A stretch of 8,011 bases of DNA from Streptosporangiaceae bacterium (GCA_030040815.1 JASHSZ010000101.1:1-8011), one strand, 5' to 3'; shown: positions 1-7,209, counted from the first letter of the stretch. Made by a program: numbers and translations. Notes: generated from the sequence alone by a model not told the origin.

Positions 1-899
1 GGCCGCGGATTGCCGGCCCGGCCGTCGTCTGCTGCCTGCGGCTGTCCGGCCGGCGCCGGCTGCCCGGCCGAGGCCGGCCGACGGCCGAGCCGATCGAGCC
101 AGCGGAGCGGGCCAGTTTGCTCGATCACCTGGGTGAAGCTGACGAACTCACTCGCGGCGGTCAGCCCGACGATCGCCGCGAGCGCCACCACCTGGCCCCG
201 GCGGGACAGCGTCGTCCCCGCCGCGACGCCGAGCAGTGCTCCGAGCGCGTTCGCGCCCGCGTCGCCGAGCATCGCGTGCTCGCCGAGGTCCTCGGGCAGC
301 AGCGCGACGGCAGCCGCGAGCGCCGGGGTGACCGCAACAGCACCGCCGGGCGTGGCCGCCAGCAGCCCGCCCGCGAGCGTGGCCGCCTTGATAGCCCGGC
401 CGGGACGCAGGTCGAACAGGTTAATGAGGTTGGCCCCGCCCGCCACCAGGCCGGCGCGCAGCAGACGGTCGGTCGGCCGGGACGGCCGGGCGCCGTCCGG
501 CCCGTCGGCGGTCAGCGCCGCGGCTATCGCCGTCGCGCCGATGCCGGCCAGCTTCACCGTCCCGGAGGTGACCTCACCACGGGCGAGCGCGCCGAGGTGG
601 CCGCGGAACCCGGTGGCGCTGCGGTCACCGGTCAGGTCGTCATAGCCGCCGAAGGCCGCGGCGCCGCCGCACGCGATCACCGCCGCGATCCGGTTGCGCG
701 GGCTGGCTGGTGCGACCGCCGAGGCCACCATGCCGCCGATCGCGAGTGCAGGTCCTTCCAGCAGCGTGACAGGCTCACCCCGGTGATTGGTCCGGCTCCA
801 GGCTTGCGCGCCCGTCGGCGGGCGGGCGCGCAGCGCCCCGTAGGCGATGCGAGCCGTCGCCGCTCCGACGAGTGCCGATCGCACGGCGCCGCGGCTCAT
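1..899 (-). CDS. MraY/WecA-superfamily (PNPT-like) membrane protein, C-terminus cut by window edge
   Basis: The reading frame starts at ATG 899 and runs open to base 1, giving 299 residues without a stop, so the 3' end is missing. Seen: about eight hydrophobic segments rich in Ala, Gly, Leu and Val, plus three motifs in the order expected of polyprenyl-phosphate N-acetylhexosamine-1-phosphate transferases. These are GGYDDLTGD (84-92, like the DDxxK/D loop), NLINLFDLRPGRAIK (157-171, like NxxNxxDGxDGL) and EHAMLGDAGANALG (207-220, like the MGDxGSxxLG loop). RTNHRGEP at 36-43 resembles the N-terminal loop of the family. The GxDGL part is replaced by LRPGRAIK and no histidine cluster follows, so catalysis is uncertain. 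The tail from about 274 is Pro/Ala/Gln-rich and probably disordered. The start overlaps the stop of the MctB/SteB gene (ATGA), so translation is probably coupled. Family-level confidence is good; substrate and activity are unknown. Confidence 0.8.
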   Translation of the reverse strand, partial: MSRGAVRSALVGAATARIAYGALRARPPTGAQAWSRTNHRGEPVTLLEGPALAIGGMVASAVAPASPRNRIAAVIACGGAAAFGGYDDLTGDRSATGFRGHLGALARGEVTSGTVKLAGIGATAIAAALTADGPDGARPSRPTDRLLRAGLVAGGANLINLFDLRPGRAIKAATLAGGLLAATPGGAVAVTPALAAAVALLPEDLGEHAMLGDAGANALGALLGVAAGTTLSRRGQVVALAAIVGLTAASEFVSFTQVIEQTGPLRWLDRLGRRPASAGQPAPAGQPQAADDGRAGNPR

Positions 900-1888
900 G
901 AGTGGGTCTTCACGGTCGGTGAAGAGCTAGGCCTCGCCGTCGGCGTGGACGCCGCAGTGGGCGCGGGACTGACCGCAGTCGCTGGCCCGGCGCCGTACGC
1001 TGCCGGGGCCTTGCCATTCAGTGCCACCCGCAACGCCTCAACGACCAGGATCTGGCCTATCTCGGTGTCGGCGTCGTCGACCGTCGACACCACGGGCCCC
1101 GCGCTGTCCTCGACGCTGATCGCGCTGCCCGCGCCGATCGAGCTCGACGCCCCCGCCATCACCGTCGCGCCGCCGGCGGACTTCAGCTCCTGGGCCAGGG
1201 CAGCGAGCACCTGGCTTGCGCTCTGCGGCGGCGGCCCGTTGGGGGTGACCAGGACGGCCAGCTGAGCGGGCGCGTCCGCGGGAGCGCCGGAGTCCACGCT
1301 GATGAACCCGTCCTGGCTGAAACCGGCCAGGATCTTCTGGCTGGCGCTGCTCGTCTCGGTGCCGCTGCTGGAGACCAGGCTGTCCGCGAGCACCTGCGCC
1401 GCCGCCTGCTGGCCAGCCACCTGGCTGCCCGGATCCGTCGTCAGCAACAACCCGGCCTGGGTCGCGAGGCTTTGGGCAAGCTGGCTGAGCACGTCCTCGG
1501 TCTGGCCGCTCGTGGCGGTGAAGGCGCTGGTCAGGCTTACCTGGCCGGTCAACGTGGCGCCAGCCTGCCGGAGCGCCGTCGTCAGACCGCTGAGTACCGC
1601 GCTGTCCGCCCCCGGCGCCGCGATCAGCACGACCCGCTCGTTCGCCAGCAACCCACGGAGCACTACGGCAGAGTTGGCCGCCGCGACGGCCTGGTCGGCT
1701 GCCACCTGCTGCTGCAGCAGTTTGTCGTCCCTCCGGAGACTGTTGTTCTCCGCGAGCGCCCCGCGCTGCGCGGCGGTCAGCGCCTCCTCGGCCTTGCCGC
1801 TGAGGGCGGTCGAGCCAACCGCGAGGCCGACCGCCAGCGCCAGGAATACCGCGATGATGGAGACGAGGTGATACCTGAAGTCGATCAC
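896..1888 (-). CDS. steB: MctB/SteB-family membrane protein (annotated elsewhere as 'copper transporter')
   Basis: 330 residues. I chose the GTG at 1888 because the protein then begins MIDFRYHLVSIIAVFLALAV, matching the family's N-terminus; an upstream ATG at 1972 only adds a stretch lying inside steA. Seen: one transmembrane segment at about 8-28, a probable coiled coil at about 31-65 (Gln, Leu and charged residues), a mixed alpha/beta exported region, the C-terminal motif STVDDADTEIGQ (268-279), and a Pro/Ser/Thr-rich tail from about 298. Known: M. tuberculosis MctB (Rv1698) was linked to copper tolerance, while the corynebacterial relative SteB works with SteA in cell separation with the RipC-FtsEX pathway. 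Here the gene overlaps the steA stop by one base (TAGTG) and its own stop overlaps the next start (ATGA). This context favours the cell-separation role. I see no Cys/His/Met copper-binding cluster. Confidence 0.88.
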   Translation of the reverse strand: MIDFRYHLVSIIAVFLALAVGLAVGSTALSGKAEEALTAAQRGALAENNSLRRDDKLLQQQVAADQAVAAANSAVVLRGLLANERVVLIAAPGADSAVLSGLTTALRQAGATLTGQVSLTSAFTATSGQTEDVLSQLAQSLATQAGLLLTTDPGSQVAGQQAAAQVLADSLVSSSGTETSSASQKILAGFSQDGFISVDSGAPADAPAQLAVLVTPNGPPPQSASQVLAALAQELKSAGGATVMAGASSSIGAGSAISVEDSAGPVVSTVDDADTEIGQILVVEALRVALNGKAPAAYGAGPATAVSPAPTAASTPTARPSSSPTVKTHS

Positions 1889-3078
1889 TAGAGCGATCCA
1901 GTTAGCCAGTACCACAGCTGGCGCAGGGCCAGCCCGAGGTAGCCCACGTACAGCCTGCCCGTCGGAGTCCACGCCAGCGCGATGATCGGCAGCAGTGCGG
2001 CGACAGCCAGGAGAGCGAGCGACCGACCGGAGATCCGGCTCTGATAGAGCCGGCTCACTCCCTTGGCATCGACGATCTTGTCGCCGACGCGGATCCGGGT
2101 CAGCACGGCGCTGGCCATACCCGACCGGCCTTTGTCCAGGAACTCTACCAGCCCGAACCGCATGCCGACGGTGACGATGAGGCTGGCCCCGGCCTCGTCG
2201 GCGAGCAGCACGGCCACGTCCTCGCTGGTACCGTCCGCGGGCAGCGTCACCGATTCAACGCCCAGGTCCTGGACCCGGGCCAGGCCCGGCGCGTAGCCGT
2301 TGCGGTAGGCGTGCACGACGATCTCGGCACCGGACTTCAGCGCCTGGTCCGACACCGAGTCCATGTCACCGACGATGAGGTCCGGCCAGTAGCCCGCCTC
2401 GATCAGCGCATCGGCGCCGCCGTCGACGCCGACGATGACGGGCTTGAACTCCCGGATGTAGGACCGCAGGGCCTGCAGGTCTGCCCGGAACCTGTAGCCG
2501 CCGGCCACCACGAGCGCGTGCCGGTCGGCGAGGCTGGTCCGCAGCGCGGGAATCCGGATGCCCTCGATCAGCAACTCGGAGTCGCGGTTGATGTACTCGA
2601 AGGTGTTGGTGACGAAGGCCTTGAGCTGCTCGGCCAGGCCTTCCTTGGCCGCCTCGACGGCGGCGGTCACCGATGCCGCGCTCTGCCTGGTCCCCTTCGC
2701 CACGACGGTGTCCGCCAGATACAGCGTCTCGCCGTCGAGCCGGACCTGCTGACCCTCTTTGACCTGGTCGAATATCTCGGGTCCGACGTCGTCGACGAGC
2801 GGGATTCCTGCCTCGATCAGCAGCTGCGGGCCGAGGTTCGGGTAGCGGCCGCTGATGCTCGCGGCCACGTTGATGACCGCCGATACCTGGCACCTGATCA
2901 GCGCGTCGGCGCTGGCCCGGTCCAGGTCCACGTGGTCGATGATGGCGACGTCGCCTGCTTGCAGCCGCTTCGTCAGGTTCTTCGTGCGCCGATCCAGGCG
3001 AGCCGTCGCCTGCGCCCCGCCCGGGTCCGGTGACCTGGTGCGGCGCACTGCTGTGAACCCTCGGCTCGCCGCCTTCAT
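1888..3078 (-). CDS. steA: SteA, putative cytokinetic ring protein with thiamine-pyrophosphokinase-like fold
   Basis: 396 residues from ATG 3078. Seen: a basic, probably disordered N-terminus (1-26); the family block LDRRTKNLTKRL (28-39) and GDVAIIDHVDLDR (42-54); SGRYPNLGP (76-84); a thiamine pyrophosphokinase-like segment VDGGADALIEAG (218-229) with GDMDS (237-241); DGTSEDVA (282-289); VEFLDKGRSGMAS (311-323); then a transmembrane helix at about 353-370 and a second hydrophobic stretch at 376-391. Known: SteA of Corynebacterium glutamicum localises to the division septum and acts with SteB in daughter-cell separation. The C-terminal helix fits membrane anchoring beside SteB, whose gene follows with a one-base overlap. 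The start is uncertain: GTG at 3048 (residue 11) has a better Shine-Dalgarno-like CGAGGG about 9 nt upstream, whereas ATG 3078 has none visible. A 78-nt gap separates it from recN. Confidence 0.9.
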   Translation of the reverse strand: MKAASRGFTAVRRTRSPDPGGAQATARLDRRTKNLTKRLQAGDVAIIDHVDLDRASADALIRCQVSAVINVAASISGRYPNLGPQLLIEAGIPLVDDVGPEIFDQVKEGQQVRLDGETLYLADTVVAKGTRQSAASVTAAVEAAKEGLAEQLKAFVTNTFEYINRDSELLIEGIRIPALRTSLADRHALVVAGGYRFRADLQALRSYIREFKPVIVGVDGGADALIEAGYWPDLIVGDMDSVSDQALKSGAEIVVHAYRNGYAPGLARVQDLGVESVTLPADGTSEDVAVLLADEAGASLIVTVGMRFGLVEFLDKGRSGMASAVLTRIRVGDKIVDAKGVSRLYQSRISGRSLALLAVAALLPIIALAWTPTGRLYVGYLGLALRQLWYWLTGSL

Positions 3079-3104
3079 TGGCTAGCCATTTTGCCAGATC
3101 TGGC
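3079..3104. repeat. Two adjacent perfect palindromes in the recN-steA gap
   Basis: TGGCTAGCCA (3079-3088) and GCCAGATCTGGC (3093-3104) are each perfect palindromes, separated by four T (plus strand). They directly abut the steA ATG on its upstream side and place four TGGC/GCCA half-sites within 26 bases. They could be an operator for an internal steA promoter or a hairpin affecting steA translation. The weak CAAAAT (minus strand, between the palindromes) could serve as a -10 element, but I see no convincing -35. Short GC-rich palindromes can also arise by chance. Confidence 0.45.
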
Positions 3105-3156
3105 CAGGTCCTAGCGCCACGCGGCCTATCACGGCACGGCGGGCACGCGCGGGCGG

Positions 3157-4914
3157 CTAGCGAGCAGCGCTGCCGAGCGCGGCCCTCTCGGCCGCCGCGG
3201 CCGCCAGCAGCTCGCCCGCGTGCGCACGGCCGTGCTCGGAATCCTCAAGTCCGGCCAGCATGCGGGACAGCTCGCGAACGCGGCCCGCGTCGTCGAGCCT
3301 GCTGATGCCGCTGTGCACGACGGAGCCATCGCTGGCCTTCTCGACCACCAGGTGAGCATCCGCGAACGCGGCGACCTGCGGCAGGTGGGTGACGACGATC
3401 ACCTGGGCGAGCCGTGCCAGCCGTGCCAGCCGACGGCCTACCTCCACGGCCGCCTTGCCGCCCACGCCAGCGTCGACCTCATCGAACACGAAGGTCGGCA
3501 CCGGGTCGGCACCGGCGAATACCACCTCGATAGCCAGCATGACCCTGGACAGCTCGCCGCCCGACGCGCCCTTATGCAACGGCAGTGCCGGGGCACCCGG
3601 ATGCGCGGCCAGCCTGATCTCGACGTCGTCAGCGCCGTGCGGACCGAAACCCTGGGCGGGCGTGACGGCCACCGAGACTCTGGCGTGCGGCATCGCCAGC
3701 GCGGTCAGCTCGGCGGTCACCTCCGCGGCGAACCGGGCGGCGGTCTGCGTCCTCGCGGCCGTCAGCTGCGCGGCCAGCTCGGCGACCGCGGCGGCGAGCT
3801 CGGCTTCCTGCTGGCTGAGTGCACCGATCGTGTCATCGTCGGCATCAAGCTCAGCCAGCCGCGTTCCCGCCCCCTTGGCCCAGGCGAGGACCCCGGCCAG
3901 GTCACCCACCAGCGCCCCGCCGACGCCGGCCCCGCCGTAGACGCGGATCAGCCGGGTCAGCTCGGCCCTGCGCTCCTGCACTGCGGCGAGCCGGGCCGGG
4001 TCGGCCTCGACGGTCTGCGCGTAGGACGCGAGGTCAGCAGCGACGTCGGCCAGCAGATAAGCGGCTTCGCTGACCCTGGTCGCGAGCGCGGCCAGCTGCG
4101 GGTCGTGGTGCGCGGCCGACTCCAGCGCAGACCGGGCCGCCGCCAGCAGGCTTGTCACGTCGGTGGTCTCGTAGCTACCACTCGTCGGGTCGCCGGTCAG
4201 CGCCTCGTGCGCGGTCGTTGCCGCCGCGTGCAGCGCGTCGGCGTTCGACAGCCGCTCGTCCTCGGCCATCAGCTCCATGTCCTCGCCCTCGGCGGGCTCG
4301 ACACGCTCGATCTCGGCTAGGCCGCGGCGCAGATCCTCGGCCTCCCGAGCCCGATTGGCCGCCGAGGTAGTCAGCTCCTCCAGCTGCGCAGAGACCTGGG
4401 CGTGCCTTTGATAGGCACGCTGATACGTGGCCAGCAGGTCGGCGAACTCCGGACCGCTGAACCGGTCGAGCACCTCGCGCTGCCGGCCGGATCGCAGCAG
4501 CTGCTGCTGGTCGGCCTGGCCGTGCACGGCGACCAGATCATCGGACAGGTAGGTGAGCAGGGAAACCGGCACGGACCGACCGCCCGCCGTGGCCCTGGAC
4601 CGACCCTCCGCGCTGACCGAGCGCATCAGAATCAGCGTGCCGCCGTCGTCGTCCAGGTCGCCGCCAGAGTCGTTGACCTGCCGGGCAACAGACCCGCCTG
4701 GCGGCACGCGCAGTCTGCCCTCCACCACGGCTCGATCGGCACCGGGCCGCACCCGGGTCGGGTCAGCGCGGCCGCCGAACAGCAGCCCGAGGCCGGACAC
4801 GATCATGGTCTTGCCCGCCCCGGTCTCACCCGTGACCACGTTGAATCCCGGCGACAACTCGAGCACGGCCTCGTCGATGACACCGAGGCCGGTAATCCGC
4901 ACTTCCTCAAGCAT
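3157..4914 (-). CDS. recN: DNA repair protein RecN (SMC-like ATPase)
   Basis: 585 residues, close to the usual RecN length. I chose ATG 4914 because the protein then begins MLEEVRITGLGVIDEAVLEL, the standard N-terminus; an earlier ATG at 4968 adds a basic stretch inside nadK. Seen: Walker A GETGAGKT (29-36), Q-loop region HGQADQQQL (131-139), long Ala/Glu/Arg/Leu-rich coiled-coil arms through about 160-420, ABC signature GASGGELS (449-456), Walker B with FVFDEVDAGVGG (475-486), and the switch histidine in THLPQV (509-514). Known: RecN is a cytosolic SMC-like ATPase that gathers and tethers DNA at double-strand breaks. The start lies inside the end of nadK (8-nt overlap, ATGCTTGA), with GAGGAG (4925-4930) about 10 nt upstream as ribosome binding site, so the two genes are likely coupled. 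The stop is TAG at 3157-3159. Confidence 0.96.
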   Translation of the reverse strand: MLEEVRITGLGVIDEAVLELSPGFNVVTGETGAGKTMIVSGLGLLFGGRADPTRVRPGADRAVVEGRLRVPPGGSVARQVNDSGGDLDDDGGTLILMRSVSAEGRSRATAGGRSVPVSLLTYLSDDLVAVHGQADQQQLLRSGRQREVLDRFSGPEFADLLATYQRAYQRHAQVSAQLEELTTSAANRAREAEDLRRGLAEIERVEPAEGEDMELMAEDERLSNADALHAAATTAHEALTGDPTSGSYETTDVTSLLAAARSALESAAHHDPQLAALATRVSEAAYLLADVAADLASYAQTVEADPARLAAVQERRAELTRLIRVYGGAGVGGALVGDLAGVLAWAKGAGTRLAELDADDDTIGALSQQEAELAAAVAELAAQLTAARTQTAARFAAEVTAELTALAMPHARVSVAVTPAQGFGPHGADDVEIRLAAHPGAPALPLHKGASGGELSRVMLAIEVVFAGADPVPTFVFDEVDAGVGGKAAVEVGRRLARLARLAQVIVVTHLPQVAAFADAHLVVEKASDGSVVHSGISRLDDAGRVRELSRMLAGLEDSEHGRAHAGELLAAAAAERAALGSAAR

Positions 4915-5950
4915 GGCCCGATGGCTCCTCGTCTGGGCGCTGCGCCGCCGCCTCCTGATGTGCAACACCGTCCGCGAACCGGTCTGCGCTGCGGTCGGGC
5001 CGACCGCGCCAGCCCGCTACGGGCAGGCCGAACTTGGCAACCAGGCGGTCCGTGAACGGCGCCCCGATCCTGGCCCAGGCGCCGATCACCGCGGGCAACC
5101 GCGCCAGCAGCACCGGCAGGTCGCCGCGCCGTACCTCGACTCGCGATCCCGGCGGAAGCTCGACCATACGACGTCCATCGCACCACAGAACGGCACCTGC
5201 CGTGTCAGATTGGCCGCCGGCCACGCCGATGACCTCAGCCGCGAGCACCGACTGCGGCGAGACGACCATCGGCCGGGCGAACAGGGCATGGGCCGAGATC
5301 GGCACCATGAGCAGCGCAGCCACCTCGGGCCATACCACCGGGCCGCCGGCCGAGAAGGCGTAGGCGGTCGAGCCAGTCGGCGTTGCGAACACCACGCCAT
5401 CGCAGCCCCAGCGCGACAGCGGGCGCCCGTCGACCTCGATCACGAGGTCGAGCATCCGCTCCCTGGCCGCCTTCTCGACTGTCGCTTCGTTGAGTGCCCA
5501 GGTCGACGCCAGTTGCTCGCCGTTGTTGCGGACGGTTACGTCGACCGTCATCAGCTGCTCGACGGAATACTGGCGCGCCGCGAGGCCAGCGACGGCCGCA
5601 GACAGGTCTTCGGGTTCGGCCTCGGCGAGGAACCCGATGTGGCCGAGGTTGACACCGAGCAGCGGGACTCGAGCCGGCCGGGCCAGCTCGGCCGCGCGCA
5701 GCAGCGTCCCGTCGCCACCGACGACTAGGACCACCTCGGCCCCGGCGGCGGCGGCGGCCGTTACCGGAACCACCTCGGCTGCCGGGCTGGCGAGCTCGGC
5801 GGCCTCGGGTTCCAGGACACGGACCGCGATGCCGAGCTCGGACAGCCGCGTGATGAGCGCCCGGGATACCCGCCGCGCCTCGGGCTTGCCGGTGTGCGCG
5901 ACGAGCAGCATCACCCGGCCCACTGCCGGGACATCCGGCCAGCCGGTCAC
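4907..5950 (-). CDS. nadK: NAD kinase
   Basis: 347 residues from GTG 5950. This start makes a GTGA overlap with the tlyA stop and leaves a short leader before RVMLLVAHTGKPEARR (12-27), where family similarity begins; the frame stays open further up to ATG 6019, inside tlyA. Seen: GGDGTLL (78-84, the catalytic/nucleotide-binding GGDGT motif), NLGHIGFLAE (101-110), LNEATVEK (153-160, the NE motif), CDGVVFATPTGSTAY (183-197) and the C-terminal KFGLPVAGWRG (306-316). All key family motifs are intact. The last 30 residues are hydrophilic and carry the recN start. Known: the cytosolic enzyme phosphorylates NAD to NADP using ATP, and some actinobacterial members also accept polyphosphate. The position between tlyA and recN is standard for actinobacteria. 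Confidence 0.96.
   Translation of the reverse strand: MTGWPDVPAVGRVMLLVAHTGKPEARRVSRALITRLSELGIAVRVLEPEAAELASPAAEVVPVTAAAAAGAEVVLVVGGDGTLLRAAELARPARVPLLGVNLGHIGFLAEAEPEDLSAAVAGLAARQYSVEQLMTVDVTVRNNGEQLASTWALNEATVEKAARERMLDLVIEVDGRPLSRWGCDGVVFATPTGSTAYAFSAGGPVVWPEVAALLMVPISAHALFARPMVVSPQSVLAAEVIGVAGGQSDTAGAVLWCDGRRMVELPPGSRVEVRRGDLPVLLARLPAVIGAWARIGAPFTDRLVAKFGLPVAGWRGRPDRSADRFADGVAHQEAAAQRPDEEPSGHA
4925..4930 (-). promoter_or_regulatory. Ribosome binding site for recN inside nadK
   Basis: The minus strand reads GAGGAG about 10 nt before ATG 4914. It lies within the last codons of nadK and helps to choose this start over the upstream ATG at 4968. Confidence 0.55.
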
Positions 5951-6744
5951 TGCGGCCCCGCCGCGATGACGTGCGCGAGCAGGTCCGCGTCGAGCGCGGC
6001 GGCACCCCGGCGCAGCCACAGGAAGTACTCCACGTTCCCGGCCGGGCCGGGCAGCGGGCTGGCGGTGACGCCGGCGACGCCCAGACCGTGGCAGGCTGCG
6101 GCCGCGGCGACGTCTGCCACGGCCTGGGACCGGAGCGCTGGCTCCCTGACCACGCCGCCGCGGACCAGCTCCCGGCCGACCTCGAACTGGGGCTTGACCA
6201 TGAGCACGAAGTCTGCGCTGGGTGCGGCACAGGCGACCAGCGCGGGCAGTACCAGCCGCAGCGAGATGAAGGACAGGTCGGCTACCACCAGCTCCGGAGC
6301 TGGCGCCACCTGCTCCGGGGTCAGGCTGCGCACGTTGACCCGGTCCAGCACGGTCACCCGGTCGTCACTGCGCAGCGACCAGTCAAGCTGGCCGTAGCCC
6401 ACGTCGACGGCCACCACGCTCCCCGCTCCGGCCCGCAGCAGCACGTCGGTGAAGCCGCCGGCCGACGCGCCCGCATCAAGGCAGCGCTTGCCCGCCACAG
6501 TGAGACCGTCGAACGCGGCAAGCGCCCCAGCCAGCTTGTAGCCGGCCCGCGACACGTATTCCGGCTCCTGTCCGACCTGCGCCACGGTGATCGCGGCATC
6601 CGTGGTCACCTGGGACGCCGGCTTGCTGGCCCGCTGACCACCGACCGCCACCCGGCCTGCGGCAATGAGATCAGCCGCCTGGTCACGCGACCTGGCCAGG
6701 CCCCGCCGTACCAGCTCTGCGTCAAGCCGCAGCCTCCTGCTCAT
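5947..6744 (-). CDS. tlyA: TlyA-family 16S/23S rRNA (cytidine-2'-O)-methyltransferase
   Basis: 265 residues, near the length of M. tuberculosis TlyA (268). Seen: an N-terminal S4 RNA-binding domain (about 4-55, starting RRLRLDAELVRRGLARSR), a short linker, and a FtsJ-like Rossmann methyltransferase domain. SAM motif: CLDAGASAGGFTD (88-100), followed by DVGYGQLDWSLR (114-125) and ADLSFISL (155-162). Residues matching the proposed catalytic set are present: K70, D156, K184 (VKPQFEVG) and E239 (NVEYFLWLR). Known: TlyA methylates C1409 in 16S and C1920 in 23S rRNA, and loss of it gives capreomycin/viomycin resistance in mycobacteria. The N-terminal region and length resemble the dual-target TlyA type. 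The interdomain linker is PEYV (61-64) instead of the mycobacterial RAWV. The stop overlaps the nadK start (GTGA). No strong ribosome binding site is seen; the start follows the upstream stop by 15 nt. Confidence 0.95.
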   Translation of the reverse strand: MSRRLRLDAELVRRGLARSRDQAADLIAAGRVAVGGQRASKPASQVTTDAAITVAQVGQEPEYVSRAGYKLAGALAAFDGLTVAGKRCLDAGASAGGFTDVLLRAGAGSVVAVDVGYGQLDWSLRSDDRVTVLDRVNVRSLTPEQVAPAPELVVADLSFISLRLVLPALVACAAPSADFVLMVKPQFEVGRELVRGGVVREPALRSQAVADVAAAAACHGLGVAGVTASPLPGPAGNVEYFLWLRRGAAALDADLLAHVIAAGPQ

Positions 6745-6759
6745 CGAACGGCCGGTCGA

Positions 6760-7179
6760 TCAGTCGTCGGCGCCAGCCGACTCGGGGTCGAGCTGACCGA
6801 GGACAGCGGTCAGCTCGGCGTGCACCTGCTCAAAGACCGCCGCGTGCTCGGTCACGGGCAGCTCGGTCAGACGATCGAGCAGCGTCAGGGCCGCGTCCAC
6901 CCGTGGCTCGCCGGTCTCGAGCCGGGTAGGTCGTGAAGCCTCTGCCGCGAGGTCGCCGTCAGCTGGCTCACCGGTGGCGCCGTCAGCCTCGGACTGCGCA
7001 GCCTCGGTCTGGCCGGCGACAACCTGCGCAGCGTGCGTGACCGCTTCAGCGGTGCCGTCCGCGGCGCCTTCCGCCGGGGTGCTGTCCGCGGCGTCGGCTT
7101 CGACGCCGTTGGTTTCCGGCCCAGCCTGGTGATTCATCCGCCTCACCACTCCCCGGCGCGGGCCTGGCAGGCCGCGCAT
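6760..7179 (-). CDS. Small conserved acidic protein, function unknown
   Basis: 139 residues from ATG 7179, chosen because a full GGAGG (7186-7190) lies 6 nt upstream. ATG 7137 (residue 15, MNHQAGPETNG) would give 125 residues with a poorer ribosome site and cannot be excluded, since residues 1-14 are Arg/Gly/Pro-rich and look non-conserved. Seen: a long low-complexity middle rich in Ala, Glu, Thr, Asp and Gly (about 18-90, probably disordered), then a compact helical C-terminal block beginning EPRVDAALTLLDRL (about 93-106), followed by LPVTEHAAVFEQVHAEL. From memory, a similar C-terminal block occurs in small proteins encoded just before tlyA in other actinobacteria, so it is likely a real gene. 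I do not recognise a function. It is first in the tlyA-nadK-recN-steA series. Confidence 0.8.
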   Translation of the reverse strand: MRGLPGPRRGVVRRMNHQAGPETNGVEADAADSTPAEGAADGTAEAVTHAAQVVAGQTEAAQSEADGATGEPADGDLAAEASRPTRLETGEPRVDAALTLLDRLTELPVTEHAAVFEQVHAELTAVLGQLDPESAGADD

Positions 7180-7185
7180 CGCTTG

Positions 7186-7190
7186 CCTCC
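7186..7190 (-). promoter_or_regulatory. Ribosome binding site GGAGG deciding the ATG 7179 start
   Basis: The minus strand reads GGAGG, then six bases, then ATG at 7179. This is the best Shine-Dalgarno sequence in the operon and supports the longer form of the first gene. Confidence 0.6.
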
Positions 7191-7203
7191 GCCGCCAACC
7201 TGC

Positions 7204-7209
7204 ACGCTA
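7204..7209 (-). promoter_or_regulatory. Candidate -10 element of the tlyA-recN-steA operon promoter
   Basis: The minus strand reads TAGCGT, fitting the actinobacterial TAnnnT pattern. A transcript starting about 7 bases on (near 7198) would have a short leader that just includes the GGAGG ribosome site. I see no good -35 hexamer at the matching distance (around 7227-7233), so this is a weak call. Confidence 0.3.

Noticed and set aside
117..1265. Long plus-strand open frame over the PNPT-like and SteB-like genes
   Set aside because: Its protein is Arg/Gly-rich with no family resemblance. The minus strand carries recognisable motifs and a coupled ATGA junction in the same place.
3411..3432. 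Apparent tandem repeat of TGCCAGCCG within recN
   Set aside because: It encodes LARLARL in the helix before the switch-histidine strand; the usual RecN sequence here is also LARLAR-like, so it is ordinary codon repetition rather than a duplication.
3220..4320. Long plus-strand open frames antisense to recN
   Set aside because: They are antisense shadows; the minus strand has full Walker A, signature and Walker B motifs of RecN.
7143..7205. A minus-strand 20-codon frame from GTG 7205 ending KRCAACQARAGEW with a CxxC pair, just before the first operon gene
   Set aside because: It has no ribosome site, its start overlaps the candidate -10 element, and it is out of frame with and partly overlaps the better-supported ATG 7179. 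A leader peptide or small zinc-ribbon tail cannot be excluded, but nothing supports it.
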